Under the pieces are notes generated by a model, which searched no databases, was not told where the DNA came from, and was given only the letters and a program-made list of their open reading frames with translations. A DNA stretch of 64,000 bases from Moheibacter sediminis (GTDB taxonomy: Bacteria > Bacteroidota > Bacteroidia > Flavobacteriales > Weeksellaceae), in contig NZ_FWXS01000006.1 in NCBI RefSeq assembly GCF_900176425.1, forward strand, positions 62,001-126,000. The letters run 5' to 3'. The first letter of the stretch is position 1, and every line of letters starts with the position of its first letter. A program made the translations under genes and the position numbers. Below are positions 35,462 to 44,798 of this stretch, piece after piece.

Positions 35462-38400
35462 ATGAGGACAAAAAATGCATTTTTAAGTGCACTATTCCTG
35501 CTCATAGGGCAGGTCTTATTTGCCCAAGTCACTGGTGTTGTGAAGGATGGGGATGATTTTCCTGTTTCTGGAGCAGAAGTAACCGTGATGGGTAGTAATG
35601 CTTCAACCGTAACTTCAGAAAACGGTAGTTTTTCTATTGATGCGAAAGTTGGAGATGTTTTAGTTATTGTTGATGACATGGGTACATCGCAAGATTTTAA
35701 AGTTTCTAAAAATAATTTAGGCACATTAAAATTGGGATCAGCGGTTGAATTAACTACTGTAACCTTACTTGGAGGTATTAAAATGGATGCAGCTCAAAAA
35801 GTAGGAGCCTATGATGTAGTTTCAAGAGAACATTTTGAGTCTACACCTTATTCATCTGTTGATGATGTGTTAAATGGACGCGTTGCCGGTCTTACATTCT
35901 CTTCTGCGAGTGGAGATCCAGGTTCGTCTAACATGGTAATTATTCGTGGAGTAAGTTCATTAGTAGGATCTCCCAATCCACTTTATGTGATTGATGGAGT
36001 CGTTGTAGGTAAGGGAGCGGATAATGCTGCTATGATGGAATCATGGAATCCTTTGTCGGCATTAGATCCTAATGCGATAGAGTCTGTTCATGTGTTGAAA
36101 GATGCTTCTGCCACTGCCTTGTATGGTTCAAGAGGGGCTAACGGAGTTATTATTGTTAAGACAAAACAAGGAAAGTTTAACCAAAAAACAAGATTCAATT
36201 TTTCTTCGGAAATGGCAATTCAGGACAGAGCCTTTGAGAAAATGACGTTGATGAATGGTGATGAATACATAAAATACGGAGGTATGTTAATGTGGAACTC
36301 ACAGGGAGGTAACGGCTTACCTGGAAGCACTACTTTCTCTACACTTGAGGATGCTACAAATTATTTTTTAAATACATATGAGCCTCAATATACAGCTGGA
36401 GACCCTTTCACAGATTGGACAGATGCTGTAACGCGTAATCTTGCAATAGTAAAAACCTATAGTTTTTCTGCAGCGGGAGGAGGTGAAAATACATCATATA
36501 GATTAGGAGGATCTTATTATGAAAATAAGCCGTGGGTTAGAGATGCAGGATTTAACAGAATAAGCTTAAATTCAGCAATTGAGCACAAAGCCTCAGATAA
36601 ATTAAGATTTAGTGCCAATGTCAATTATAGTAATATTGACAGAGATACCTATGCTGGAGGAAGAGCATCTGCAAATCCAGTTAACTCCGCCATCATGTTG
36701 TCGCCATTAAGACAGATTTATAATGCGGATGGAACTTATAATCAAGATCTAGGTAACTTAGGTACAAATGATTATACTCCTGGATTTAATCCTGTAGGTG
36801 TTCAAGACGGTACTATAGAAAAAGCTAGAATAAATACAGTTATCGGATCCATAACTGCTGATTGGGAGTTTGCTAAAAATTTGAATTTTAATTCACTTTA
36901 TGGTGCACAATATCAGTGGATGAAAGAATCACAATTAGTTGCTAGCTACATTCCATATTTTGTTTTATCAATTGATGATAAAGGATTCTACCAGGATAAC
37001 AGAACCCAAATGTTGGATTGGAACTGGTCAAATACGGTTAGCTATACAAATAAATTTGCAGACAAACATGACTTACAAGTTTATTTAGGAATGGAATACC
37101 AAGATCATATGTATGATCAACTTAGTGCTTTTACATATGGGATGAACGAATTTAAACCTTATTTTCGTTTTACGGATGAAGAAATCTTCGTAGGTAATAC
37201 TGACTTTCGTTGGACTCAGATTTCATATTTCTCACGTTTGAATTATAGCTTTGAAAATAAATATACATTTTCAGGACAATTCAGAAGAGATGGTAACTCT
37301 ACTTTAGGTTCAAGAGAAAAATTTGGAAATTTTTGGTCTTTAGGTGCTGCCTGGAATTTGCATAATGAAGAGTTTATGTCTGATGCTATTTCTACATTAA
37401 CTCTTAGAGGAAGTTATGGGGTATTAGGAAATATACCATATGCTGACCAATGGGGTGGGCAATGGGATGCTTTAGCATTATTAGGATACAATAATACAAA
37501 TACTTGGGGTGGTAATACCGGTATTGGAGCTATCAATAATCCCGGCAACTCTTCTTTGGTTTGGGAAGAATCTAAACACTTGGATATTGGTCTTGACTTA
37601 GGTTTTTTCAATAATCGTTTAAAATTAACCCTTGATTATTATGACAAAATGACTGACTTGGCAATTTTTGGTGTTACACCTGCTGTAGAGTCCGGTTTCT
37701 TAGGCGATTATAACGGAAATGCAGCTACATTGAGTAACAAAGGATTTGAACTATCTTTAGATGCTTCTATTATCAATAATGAAAATTTCAAATGGTTTTT
37801 GAACTTAAACGGATCATTTCAAGAAACTTTTGTTGATAAGCTTTATCAAGACTTAGTAACTTTTGGTTCTGACGATCCGGGAGCTGGGGATAACGAATTG
37901 GTAGCGTTGGCTCCTGGACATTTACTAGGAGAATATTATACTATATTGTATGGTGGTGTAGATGAAAATGGTGCTGCATGGTATTGGACAGATGGTACTA
38001 AAACAGAAACAACAACAGACAAAACTTTAGCAGAAAAAGCTTGGTTTGGCAAAAATGCTTTTCCAAGATATATGGCTGCAATTAGTTCAGATTTTTCTTA
38101 CAAAAATGTATCTTTAAGCTTTATGTTCTCAGGTCAGTTTGATTTTTATGTACAGAATGCAGTTCATTCTTATACAATTCATGATGGTAGATTCCCAACA
38201 CGTAATCAGATTACTGATGCGTTGTATGATAGCTGGACAACTGCTCCGGGGATGGAAAATACTGACGCATCAAATCCAATGGCTACTTTGGGGAATCTTA
38301 GTGAATCGCGTTTAGAATCATCAAGATTTTTGAAAAAAGGAGACCATATTAGATTGAAGGATTTAAAAATAGCATATTCTTTTGGAGACTTATTCAAAAG

Positions 38401-38590
38401 TAGTACTGGTTTAAATAATTTGTCAATCTATTTCAGAGGTACAAACTTATGGACATATGCATTTGACAAAGATCTGAATTTTGATCCTGAATCAAACTCA
38501 AACTCATGGTCTTGGATTGGTAAAGGAAGATACTGGTATTCTGCACCTGTTTTAAGAACCTATTCATTAGGTGTACAAATTGATTTTTAA
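35462..38590 (+). CDS. SusC/RagA-type TonB-dependent outer-membrane transporter, pair 1
   Basis: 1042 residues. Signal peptide (ends LFAQ), an N-terminal carboxypeptidase-regulatory-like beta domain (about 22-90, VTGVVKDGDDFPVSGAEVTV), a plug domain with the SusC signatures NPLYVIDGVVVG and HVLKDASATALYGSRGANGV, and a C-terminal beta barrel ending in aromatic VQIDF. With its SusD partner it should import a glycan or peptide using TonB energy. No STN (signalling) domain is present. The substrate is not predictable, as no degradative enzyme is nearby. Confidence 0.95.
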   Translation: MRTKNAFLSALFLLIGQVLFAQVTGVVKDGDDFPVSGAEVTVMGSNASTVTSENGSFSIDAKVGDVLVIVDDMGTSQDFKVSKNNLGTLKLGSAVELTTVTLLGGIKMDAAQKVGAYDVVSREHFESTPYSSVDDVLNGRVAGLTFSSASGDPGSSNMVIIRGVSSLVGSPNPLYVIDGVVVGKGADNAAMMESWNPLSALDPNAIESVHVLKDASATALYGSRGANGVIIVKTKQGKFNQKTRFNFSSEMAIQDRAFEKMTLMNGDEYIKYGGMLMWNSQGGNGLPGSTTFSTLEDATNYFLNTYEPQYTAGDPFTDWTDAVTRNLAIVKTYSFSAAGGGENTSYRLGGSYYENKPWVRDAGFNRISLNSAIEHKASDKLRFSANVNYSNIDRDTYAGGRASANPVNSAIMLSPLRQIYNADGTYNQDLGNLGTNDYTPGFNPVGVQDGTIEKARINTVIGSITADWEFAKNLNFNSLYGAQYQWMKESQLVASYIPYFVLSIDDKGFYQDNRTQMLDWNWSNTVSYTNKFADKHDLQVYLGMEYQDHMYDQLSAFTYGMNEFKPYFRFTDEEIFVGNTDFRWTQISYFSRLNYSFENKYTFSGQFRRDGNSTLGSREKFGNFWSLGAAWNLHNEEFMSDAISTLTLRGSYGVLGNIPYADQWGGQWDALALLGYNNTNTWGGNTGIGAINNPGNSSLVWEESKHLDIGLDLGFFNNRLKLTLDYYDKMTDLAIFGVTPAVESGFLGDYNGNAATLSNKGFELSLDASIINNENFKWFLNLNGSFQETFVDKLYQDLVTFGSDDPGAGDNELVALAPGHLLGEYYTILYGGVDENGAAWYWTDGTKTETTTDKTLAEKAWFGKNAFPRYMAAISSDFSYKNVSLSFMFSGQFDFYVQNAVHSYTIHDGRFPTRNQITDALYDSWTTAPGMENTDASNPMATLGNLSESRLESSRFLKKGDHIRLKDLKIAYSFGDLFKSSTGLNNLSIYFRGTNLWTYAFDKDLNFDPESNSNSWSWIGKGRYWYSAPVLRTYSLGVQIDF

Positions 38591-38599
38591 TTTTTTATT

Positions 38600-40048
38600 A
38601 TGAAAAAGTTTTTAATAATATTACTTGCTCTATTTGCAACTCAGATTATGACATCATGCTCTGAAGACGAATTAGACATTAAGCCTGAGTATCTAGATAA
38701 TCTAGATACGATTGATACCGAGGAAAAATTGCAAATGTTTTTAAACGGTGCATATTTAAGTATAACAAACGTTCAAGCTTACGGAGCAGAAGCACTGATG
38801 TTTGGTGATTTGTTGTCAGACCAAATGTTTTCAAGTTCATATCTGAATACAGCCAATTTTTCTTATAATGAATTAGTAAATGACTTTAGTACTTATGGTC
38901 ATATGTATGCTGCAATACTGAGATGTAATTTAGTGATAAATAATGATTTAGTAGATGATTCTGAGAATGTTAGTAGAATAAAAGCTGAAGCTAAAATTCT
39001 AAGAGCATTTGCTTATTTTCATTTAATTAGCACATATTCTGCTACTCCAACTTCAGGACTAAATCAGGAATACGGTGTGCCGATAGTTTTAGGAGATTTT
39101 GATATTACAATTCAGCCGGCCAGATCAACAGTAGCTGAGGTTTATGATCAAATTATTTCAGATTTACAAGCTGGTATTCAAGGTGCACACAGCGCGCCGG
39201 AGTATAAAAATTACTTGAGCCAAACTGCTGCTAAATTGATTTTATCTCGTGTTTATTTGACAAGAAGAGCCGCAGGTGATGCAGAACTTGCTTTGCAATA
39301 CGCTACAGAAGTTGTAAATAGTTCACCATCAGTTTTTGCACCTATTTCTACTGTAAACGCTCCAATTTCTGGAGCAGATTATGTTGCGTATTTTAATGCT
39401 AACCTTAATGCTGTAACTGAAAATCGTCCAGAAACTATTTGGGAACTTGACTTAAATTTTAATAACAGCGCTTCTGCTGGGATTGGAGGTAATTTATCTT
39501 TGTCAAGTTATTATGAAAGAACAGGAACAAGAAGATCATTCTTATTTACACAAAGTTTTTTTGCTAGTTTTGGCGACAATGTTGGTGATGTAAGAAAAGG
39601 TCTTTTTACAGCTCAGGGGGTACCACCTACAGATAGCCCAACAGGGCTTTGGACGACTAAATGGACCCGGAATTCAGAATCAGGAAATTTTGTTAGAGAT
39701 ATTAAAATTTTAAGATTCGCTGAAGCTCAGTTAAATCGTATAGAAGCTCTTTATTTAACAGGTCAGACTGGTGTTGCCCTAACAGAATTGAATGATTTTG
39801 CAACATCTAGAGGAGGCTTAACTTACACAGGAAGTAATCTATTAAATGACATCCTTACTGAAAGATATAAGGAGTTTTTTGCAGAAGGACATAGATTCTA
39901 TGATTTAAAGAGGTATAATTTACCAATAGTTAGAACTACTAACTGTAATACTTGTGAGTTACCTGCAAATGATTTAAGATTTGTTTTCCCTATGGATGAA
40001 GGAGTTTTAAATCAAAATAGTGCTTTGACTCAATATCCTGGATATTAA
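38600..40048 (+). CDS. SusD/RagB-type surface lipoprotein, pair 1
   Basis: 482 residues. Lipobox MTSC (Cys near residue 20) marks an outer-surface lipoprotein. The SusD pattern follows: N-terminal NLDTIDTEEKLQMFLNGAY, the RAFAYFHLISTYS helix, and a C-terminal ILTERYKEFFAEGHRFYDLKR motif typical of RagB/SusD. It binds the substrate and closes over the SusC partner, 9 bp upstream in the same operon. Confidence 0.95.
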   Translation: MKKFLIILLALFATQIMTSCSEDELDIKPEYLDNLDTIDTEEKLQMFLNGAYLSITNVQAYGAEALMFGDLLSDQMFSSSYLNTANFSYNELVNDFSTYGHMYAAILRCNLVINNDLVDDSENVSRIKAEAKILRAFAYFHLISTYSATPTSGLNQEYGVPIVLGDFDITIQPARSTVAEVYDQIISDLQAGIQGAHSAPEYKNYLSQTAAKLILSRVYLTRRAAGDAELALQYATEVVNSSPSVFAPISTVNAPISGADYVAYFNANLNAVTENRPETIWELDLNFNNSASAGIGGNLSLSSYYERTGTRRSFLFTQSFFASFGDNVGDVRKGLFTAQGVPPTDSPTGLWTTKWTRNSESGNFVRDIKILRFAEAQLNRIEALYLTGQTGVALTELNDFATSRGGLTYTGSNLLNDILTERYKEFFAEGHRFYDLKRYNLPIVRTTNCNTCELPANDLRFVFPMDEGVLNQNSALTQYPGY

Positions 40049-40067
40049 TCATTTTTTAAATTTATTT

Positions 40068-40101
40068 AACCGTTTCATAATCTTTATGAAACGGTTTTTT
40101 T
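40068..40101 (+). terminator. Terminator of SusCD pair 1
   Basis: Perfect 13-bp stem AACCGTTTCATAA / TTATGAAACGGTT followed by a T run. Confidence 0.9.
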
Positions 40102-40175
40102 ATTTAACATAGTTAAAAATTAACTTTTAAATTCTGGACGAAATTCTAAATAAACTTGGAATTCTTAATAAAATG

Positions 40176-40186
40176 TTACAATTTTG
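40176..40186 (+). promoter_or_regulatory. Promoter element of SusCD pair 2
   Basis: TTACAATTTTG, identical to the element of pair 1 and in the same near-identical context, 28 nt upstream of the ATG at 40214. Confidence 0.4.
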
Positions 40187-40213
40187 CGACGATAATGTTA
40201 TAAAAAATAAAGT

Positions 40214-43200
40214 ATGAGGACAAAATTTGCATTTTTAAGTGCACTTTTCCTGCTCTTAGTTGGGCAGGTAGTATTTGCCCAAGTTACGGGAATTGTACAG
40301 GATGGGGATGGATTTCCACTATCTGACGCAGAAGTAACTGTAAGAGGGGGAGATGCTTCGGCGATAACAAATGAAAAAGGAGCTTTTTCGATTGACGCCA
40401 AAGTGGGAGACGTTTTGGTTGTGGCAGATTTATTTGGAACAACTAAAGAGTTCAATGTTAGTAAAAATAATTTAGGAGTTCTTAAATTAGGCGAAGCTTT
40501 AGTATTAACTGAAGTTACTCTAGTTGGTGGTGTTAAACTAGATGCTGCGCAACGAATAGGAGCTAATACAGTTGTAGGAAGACAAGATTTTGAACTAGCA
40601 CCAGTTTCTTCAGTAGATGAGGTATTAAACGGACGGGTAGCAGGTTTGTCATTCTCTACAAATAGTGGTCACCCAGGAGGTACTAACCTAATTACAATTC
40701 GAGGTGTGGGTTCCTTTGTGGGGACACCAAATCCATTATATGTAATTGATGGAGTAGTAGTGGGTAAAGGACAAGATGCTGCATCTATTATGGAATCCTT
40801 TAATCCGCTTTCAAGTATTGATCCTAATAGTATTGAAAATATCGCAGTATTAAAAGATGCTTCTGCGACTGCTTTGTATGGAGCAAGAGGAGCTAATGGG
40901 GTAATTGTAGTTACTACAAAAAGAGGTAAATACAATCAGAAAACAAGATTTAATTTATCATCAGACTTTGGTATTCAGAATATTGCCTTTGATGACCAAA
41001 AATGGATGACCTCTGAAGAATTTATTAAATGGGGTGGATTGACTTTATTCAATGCAAATCCAGGAAATTTTGAATCAATGCAAGCTGCAGTGGATCAATT
41101 TTCTTCAGACAGAGGATGGGATGGTACTACAAATACAGATTGGTTAGATGCCGTTACCAGAAATAATGCTTCAGTTAAAACATATAACTTTTCAGCAACA
41201 GGTGGATCTGAAAACACTTCTTTTAGAATTGGAGGTGCTTATACTGAAAACAGACCATTGTTAGTAAACAGTAAATTTGATAGATTTAGTTCAAATTTAG
41301 CAGTTGATCATAAAGTAAGTGATAAATTTAAATTAGGTGGTAACGTTAACTTTACTCACATTTCAACAACTGGTATTGACGATGGTGGAGCATTCAGAAA
41401 CCCATTCTTAACAGTTTGGACTATTGCCCCGATATATCCAGTTTATAATGAATCTGGAGATTATAATCAAGACTTAGGTGCTCAAAGTGATTACAATCCG
41501 GTAGGACTTCAAAATGTGGATGAAATGAGCGCAAATATTAAAACATTTGTTTCTTCTATCAATGCTGAATTTCAATTTGCTAAAAATTTCTATGCTTATT
41601 CTATGTTTGGAACACAGTACCAAATCATTGACGAACTTCAGTTTTGGAGTAAACAGATGGGCGACGGTTTGAACTATGGTGGTAATGTCGTAAAGTCGAA
41701 TACCCAAACTTTTGATTGGAACTGGAACAACTCCATTAGCTATAGAAATGTAATCAACGAAAAACATGATGTACAAGCCTTTGTAGGCGTTGAGTATCAG
41801 GAACATAAATATTTTAACTTAGGTGCGCAGGCATGGCAATTAGTTAGAGATATACCTTGGATAACTTTTGGTTCTCAGGATCAAGATCAGATTTTACCTG
41901 GTTTTGATGATTTCTTGGAATGGAAGCAGTATTCTTACTTTGCTAGAGGAAATTATATTTACGATAGCAAATATACATTGTCTGCAACAGTTAGAAATGA
42001 TAATAACTCAACTTTAGGTAATGATAAGTCAGGATGGTTCTGGTCGGTAGGTGCCGGATGGGATGTGGCTAAAGAGAAATTTATGCCTTCATTCTTAGGT
42101 GAATTGACATTGAGAGCAAGTTATGGTGAAATTGGAAATGTTCCTTATGCTGATGGATGGGGGTCAATTTACAATCAATATACTTTAGTAGGAGCTGCTG
42201 GATATGGTGGTCAGCCTAGCTTAGATCTTATAAGAATAGGTGATCCTACTTTAATATGGGAAACCGCAGAACAGTTAAACCTTGGTTTAGATTTCAGATT
42301 AGCGAGCAATGTTTTTGGAGCTTCAGTAGATGTCTATAATAAAACTACATCTTCTGCAATCTACAATGCAAGTATTGCAAATACTACATATCCAGGTACT
42401 TCACAAAGAAATATTGGTGAAATTATTAATAAAGGAGTTGAGGTTGCATTTGATGCAAGACCAATCAACAAAGAATTCAAATGGATTTTAAATGGTAACT
42501 TTTCATATAACAAAGGTACAGTAGGTAATATGTTGAATCCTGATGAAATTCAAGTAAGTTCATTGCGAGGAATTCAAGAAGGAAGACTTTTTGCAGAGTA
42601 TTATATGAGAGGTTGGGCAGGAGTTGATCCATTAACCGGAGCAGGTTTATACTTTACAGATGAAACTGAAACAGAAACAACAACAGATAGGGCATCAGCT
42701 TCACCTTATTTTCAAGGCACAACACCATTTCCGATGTATATGGCAGGTTTAAAAACAGAATTCATCTACAAAGGTTTTAGCTTGAGTGCATTTTTTACAG
42801 GTCAGTTTGAATTTTCTGTAATGAACAGATGGCAAAATTATGTAACCAATGATGGTGAGTACAATACATACAACCAAACTACAGACGTATTGTATGATAG
42901 CTGGACTCCTGAAAATCCAAATGCTTCAAATCCAATTCAGATTGCTGGAAACAGTTCACAGTCAAACTTATTCTCTACGAGACATTTGAGAGATGGTGAC
43001 CATATCCGTTTGAAAGAGGCAAAAGTAGCTTATAGCTTTGGAGAGTTGTTCAAAAGATCTACCGGTGTAGATAACCTTACAGTTTATGTAAAAGGAACCA
43101 ATCTTTGGTTATGGGTTTTTGATGAGGATTTAAATTTTGATCCCGAATCTAACACCAATGCTTTTGGGGGAGGATGGCAAGGTAAAGGTCAGTTTGATTA

Positions 43201-43252
43201 TACAGCGCCAATTATGAGAACCATTTCATTAGGTGTATCTATTGATTTCTAA
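40214..43252 (+). CDS. SusC/RagA-type TonB-dependent outer-membrane transporter, pair 2
   Basis: 1012 residues, same layout as pair 1: signal peptide, regulatory-like beta domain, plug (NPLYVIDGVVVGKGQ; AVLKDASATALYGARGANGV) and barrel ending VSIDF. Very similar to pair 1 in the first 80 residues and through the plug, more different in the barrel loops, which should face the substrate. Probably a duplicated transporter with an altered ligand. Confidence 0.95.
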   Translation: MRTKFAFLSALFLLLVGQVVFAQVTGIVQDGDGFPLSDAEVTVRGGDASAITNEKGAFSIDAKVGDVLVVADLFGTTKEFNVSKNNLGVLKLGEALVLTEVTLVGGVKLDAAQRIGANTVVGRQDFELAPVSSVDEVLNGRVAGLSFSTNSGHPGGTNLITIRGVGSFVGTPNPLYVIDGVVVGKGQDAASIMESFNPLSSIDPNSIENIAVLKDASATALYGARGANGVIVVTTKRGKYNQKTRFNLSSDFGIQNIAFDDQKWMTSEEFIKWGGLTLFNANPGNFESMQAAVDQFSSDRGWDGTTNTDWLDAVTRNNASVKTYNFSATGGSENTSFRIGGAYTENRPLLVNSKFDRFSSNLAVDHKVSDKFKLGGNVNFTHISTTGIDDGGAFRNPFLTVWTIAPIYPVYNESGDYNQDLGAQSDYNPVGLQNVDEMSANIKTFVSSINAEFQFAKNFYAYSMFGTQYQIIDELQFWSKQMGDGLNYGGNVVKSNTQTFDWNWNNSISYRNVINEKHDVQAFVGVEYQEHKYFNLGAQAWQLVRDIPWITFGSQDQDQILPGFDDFLEWKQYSYFARGNYIYDSKYTLSATVRNDNNSTLGNDKSGWFWSVGAGWDVAKEKFMPSFLGELTLRASYGEIGNVPYADGWGSIYNQYTLVGAAGYGGQPSLDLIRIGDPTLIWETAEQLNLGLDFRLASNVFGASVDVYNKTTSSAIYNASIANTTYPGTSQRNIGEIINKGVEVAFDARPINKEFKWILNGNFSYNKGTVGNMLNPDEIQVSSLRGIQEGRLFAEYYMRGWAGVDPLTGAGLYFTDETETETTTDRASASPYFQGTTPFPMYMAGLKTEFIYKGFSLSAFFTGQFEFSVMNRWQNYVTNDGEYNTYNQTTDVLYDSWTPENPNASNPIQIAGNSSQSNLFSTRHLRDGDHIRLKEAKVAYSFGELFKRSTGVDNLTVYVKGTNLWLWVFDEDLNFDPESNTNAFGGGWQGKGQFDYTAPIMRTISLGVSIDF

Positions 43253-43263
43253 ATTAAAAAAAA

Positions 43264-44700
43264 ATGAAATTTTCAAGATTTATATTAAGTTTATTAGTAT
43301 CTTCTGTTTTACTGAATTCATGTAAAGAAGACGAATTAGATATTTTACCAGTTTTACAAGATCCTTTGGAGACTGCGATAACGGATGAAACAAGTCTTCA
43401 GGCCATGTTGGTTGGAGGTTATGATCAAGCGAGTACTGCAAATATGTTCGGCGCAAACATTTTGATAAATGGAGATTTAATCTCTGATAATGTTTTTGTG
43501 AGTACTACCAATGATGGTTATTTTACGGGAGTAAATAACTTAGGTTTTTCACCTCAAACAGATTTAGGGCAATTGGGTGGTTTGTATAAAATGATTGTTT
43601 ATGCCAACATTGTATTGAATCATCAATTGGAGGTAACTCCTGTTGTTGAAAACATTGAAGGGCAGGCTCATATGATGAGAGCGCTAGGACTATTTTATGC
43701 TTTGAACCTTTTTGCTTCTAATCCAACTTCTGGTCAGTACCAAGAATATGGAGTTCCTGTATATACGGGTCCATTTAATCCGTCTGAAACATATCCAAGA
43801 GCTACTGTAGCGGGAACTTATGATCAGATTATCTTAGATTTAGAGAAGGCGATTGCTAAAATGAACCAGAACATTAATTTGAATAAAGGTTATTTCAGTC
43901 CAACTGCAGCTAAATTTTTATTGTCAAAAGTTTATTTGACAAGAGGACAAGCTGGAGATTATCAATTGGCTTTGAATTATGCTGATCAAGTGATTAACAG
44001 TTCTCCAGGTGAATTTGGATTTGTTTCATCTGCAAATTATGTGACTTATTTCAATGGAGAGGTTGCTTTGAGTGAAAATCAACCTGAAACTATTTGGGAA
44101 ATTAACTTTACAACAGGTGACAACTTACAGTTAAACTCTGCTATTTCTTCTTTTTACCACAGAACAGGTGCTCATGGAAGTTTGTTGTTCAGACAGGATT
44201 TTTATAATATGTTTGAGGCAGGGGATGTACGTAGAGGTTTATTCTCAACTGCTGGAGCTCCAGCATCTGATACACCATTAGGTGTTTGGACGACTAAATG
44301 GCCAAGAACTGTAGCACCAGAAGGGAACTATGCAATCAATGTTAAGGTTTTCAGAATGTCAGAGGCTGTATTGAACCGTATCGAGGCACTTTATCATTTA
44401 GGGCAAACAGGAACTGCATTGACTGAATTAAATGCTTTTGCTGCTACAAGAGGTGCAAGTCCTTATTCCGGAACAGATTTATTAGGCGATATTTTGACTG
44501 AAAGAAGAAAAGAATTCTTCGGAGAAGGTCAACGTTTTTATGATTTGAAAAGAAATAACTTAGGATTTGTAAAATCAACTAACTGTGGAGGAACTATATG
44601 TGATGTTCAAGCAAACAGTAGATACATGGTATTTCCTATGCCAGAAGTAGGGGAGATGTTATTAAATCCATTAATGACTCAACACCCATTGTGGCAATAA
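43264..44700 (+). CDS. SusD/RagB-type surface lipoprotein, pair 2
   Basis: 478 residues. Lipobox LLNSC (Cys near residue 20) and the SusD core (HMMRALGLFYALNLFAS; C-terminal ILTERRKEFFGEGQRFYDLKR). 11 bp after its SusC partner. Paralogue of the pair 1 SusD but clearly diverged, and carries a cysteine-containing CGGTICDV segment near the end, matching CNTCELPAN in pair 1. Confidence 0.95.
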   Translation: MKFSRFILSLLVSSVLLNSCKEDELDILPVLQDPLETAITDETSLQAMLVGGYDQASTANMFGANILINGDLISDNVFVSTTNDGYFTGVNNLGFSPQTDLGQLGGLYKMIVYANIVLNHQLEVTPVVENIEGQAHMMRALGLFYALNLFASNPTSGQYQEYGVPVYTGPFNPSETYPRATVAGTYDQIILDLEKAIAKMNQNINLNKGYFSPTAAKFLLSKVYLTRGQAGDYQLALNYADQVINSSPGEFGFVSSANYVTYFNGEVALSENQPETIWEINFTTGDNLQLNSAISSFYHRTGAHGSLLFRQDFYNMFEAGDVRRGLFSTAGAPASDTPLGVWTTKWPRTVAPEGNYAINVKVFRMSEAVLNRIEALYHLGQTGTALTELNAFAATRGASPYSGTDLLGDILTERRKEFFGEGQRFYDLKRNNLGFVKSTNCGGTICDVQANSRYMVFPMPEVGEMLLNPLMTQHPLWQ

Positions 44701-44723
44701 TATTTATTAATATTAGTAATACT

Positions 44724-44751
44724 AAACCCACTCAATCGAGTGGGTTTTTTT
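44724..44751 (+). terminator. Terminator of SusCD pair 2
   Basis: Stem AAACCCACTC / GAGTGGGTTT with loop AATC and a T run. Confidence 0.9.
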
Positions 44752-44769
44752 ATTCAATTAAAATTCAGT

Positions 44770-44777
44770 TAACTTTG
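44770..44777 (+). promoter_or_regulatory. -7 element of the putative porin gene
   Basis: TAACTTTG, exact TAnnTTTG match, 21 nt before the ATG at 44799. It supports that start over upstream alternatives inside the terminator. Confidence 0.6.
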
Positions 44778-44798
44778 TGGCAAATCAATTGTCGTTAT

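Noticed and set aside
44691-44798. Earlier in-frame start of the porin gene at 44691
   Set aside because: It would overlap the SusD stop and read through a perfect terminator; ATG 44799 gives a clean signal peptide and follows a TAnnTTTG element.
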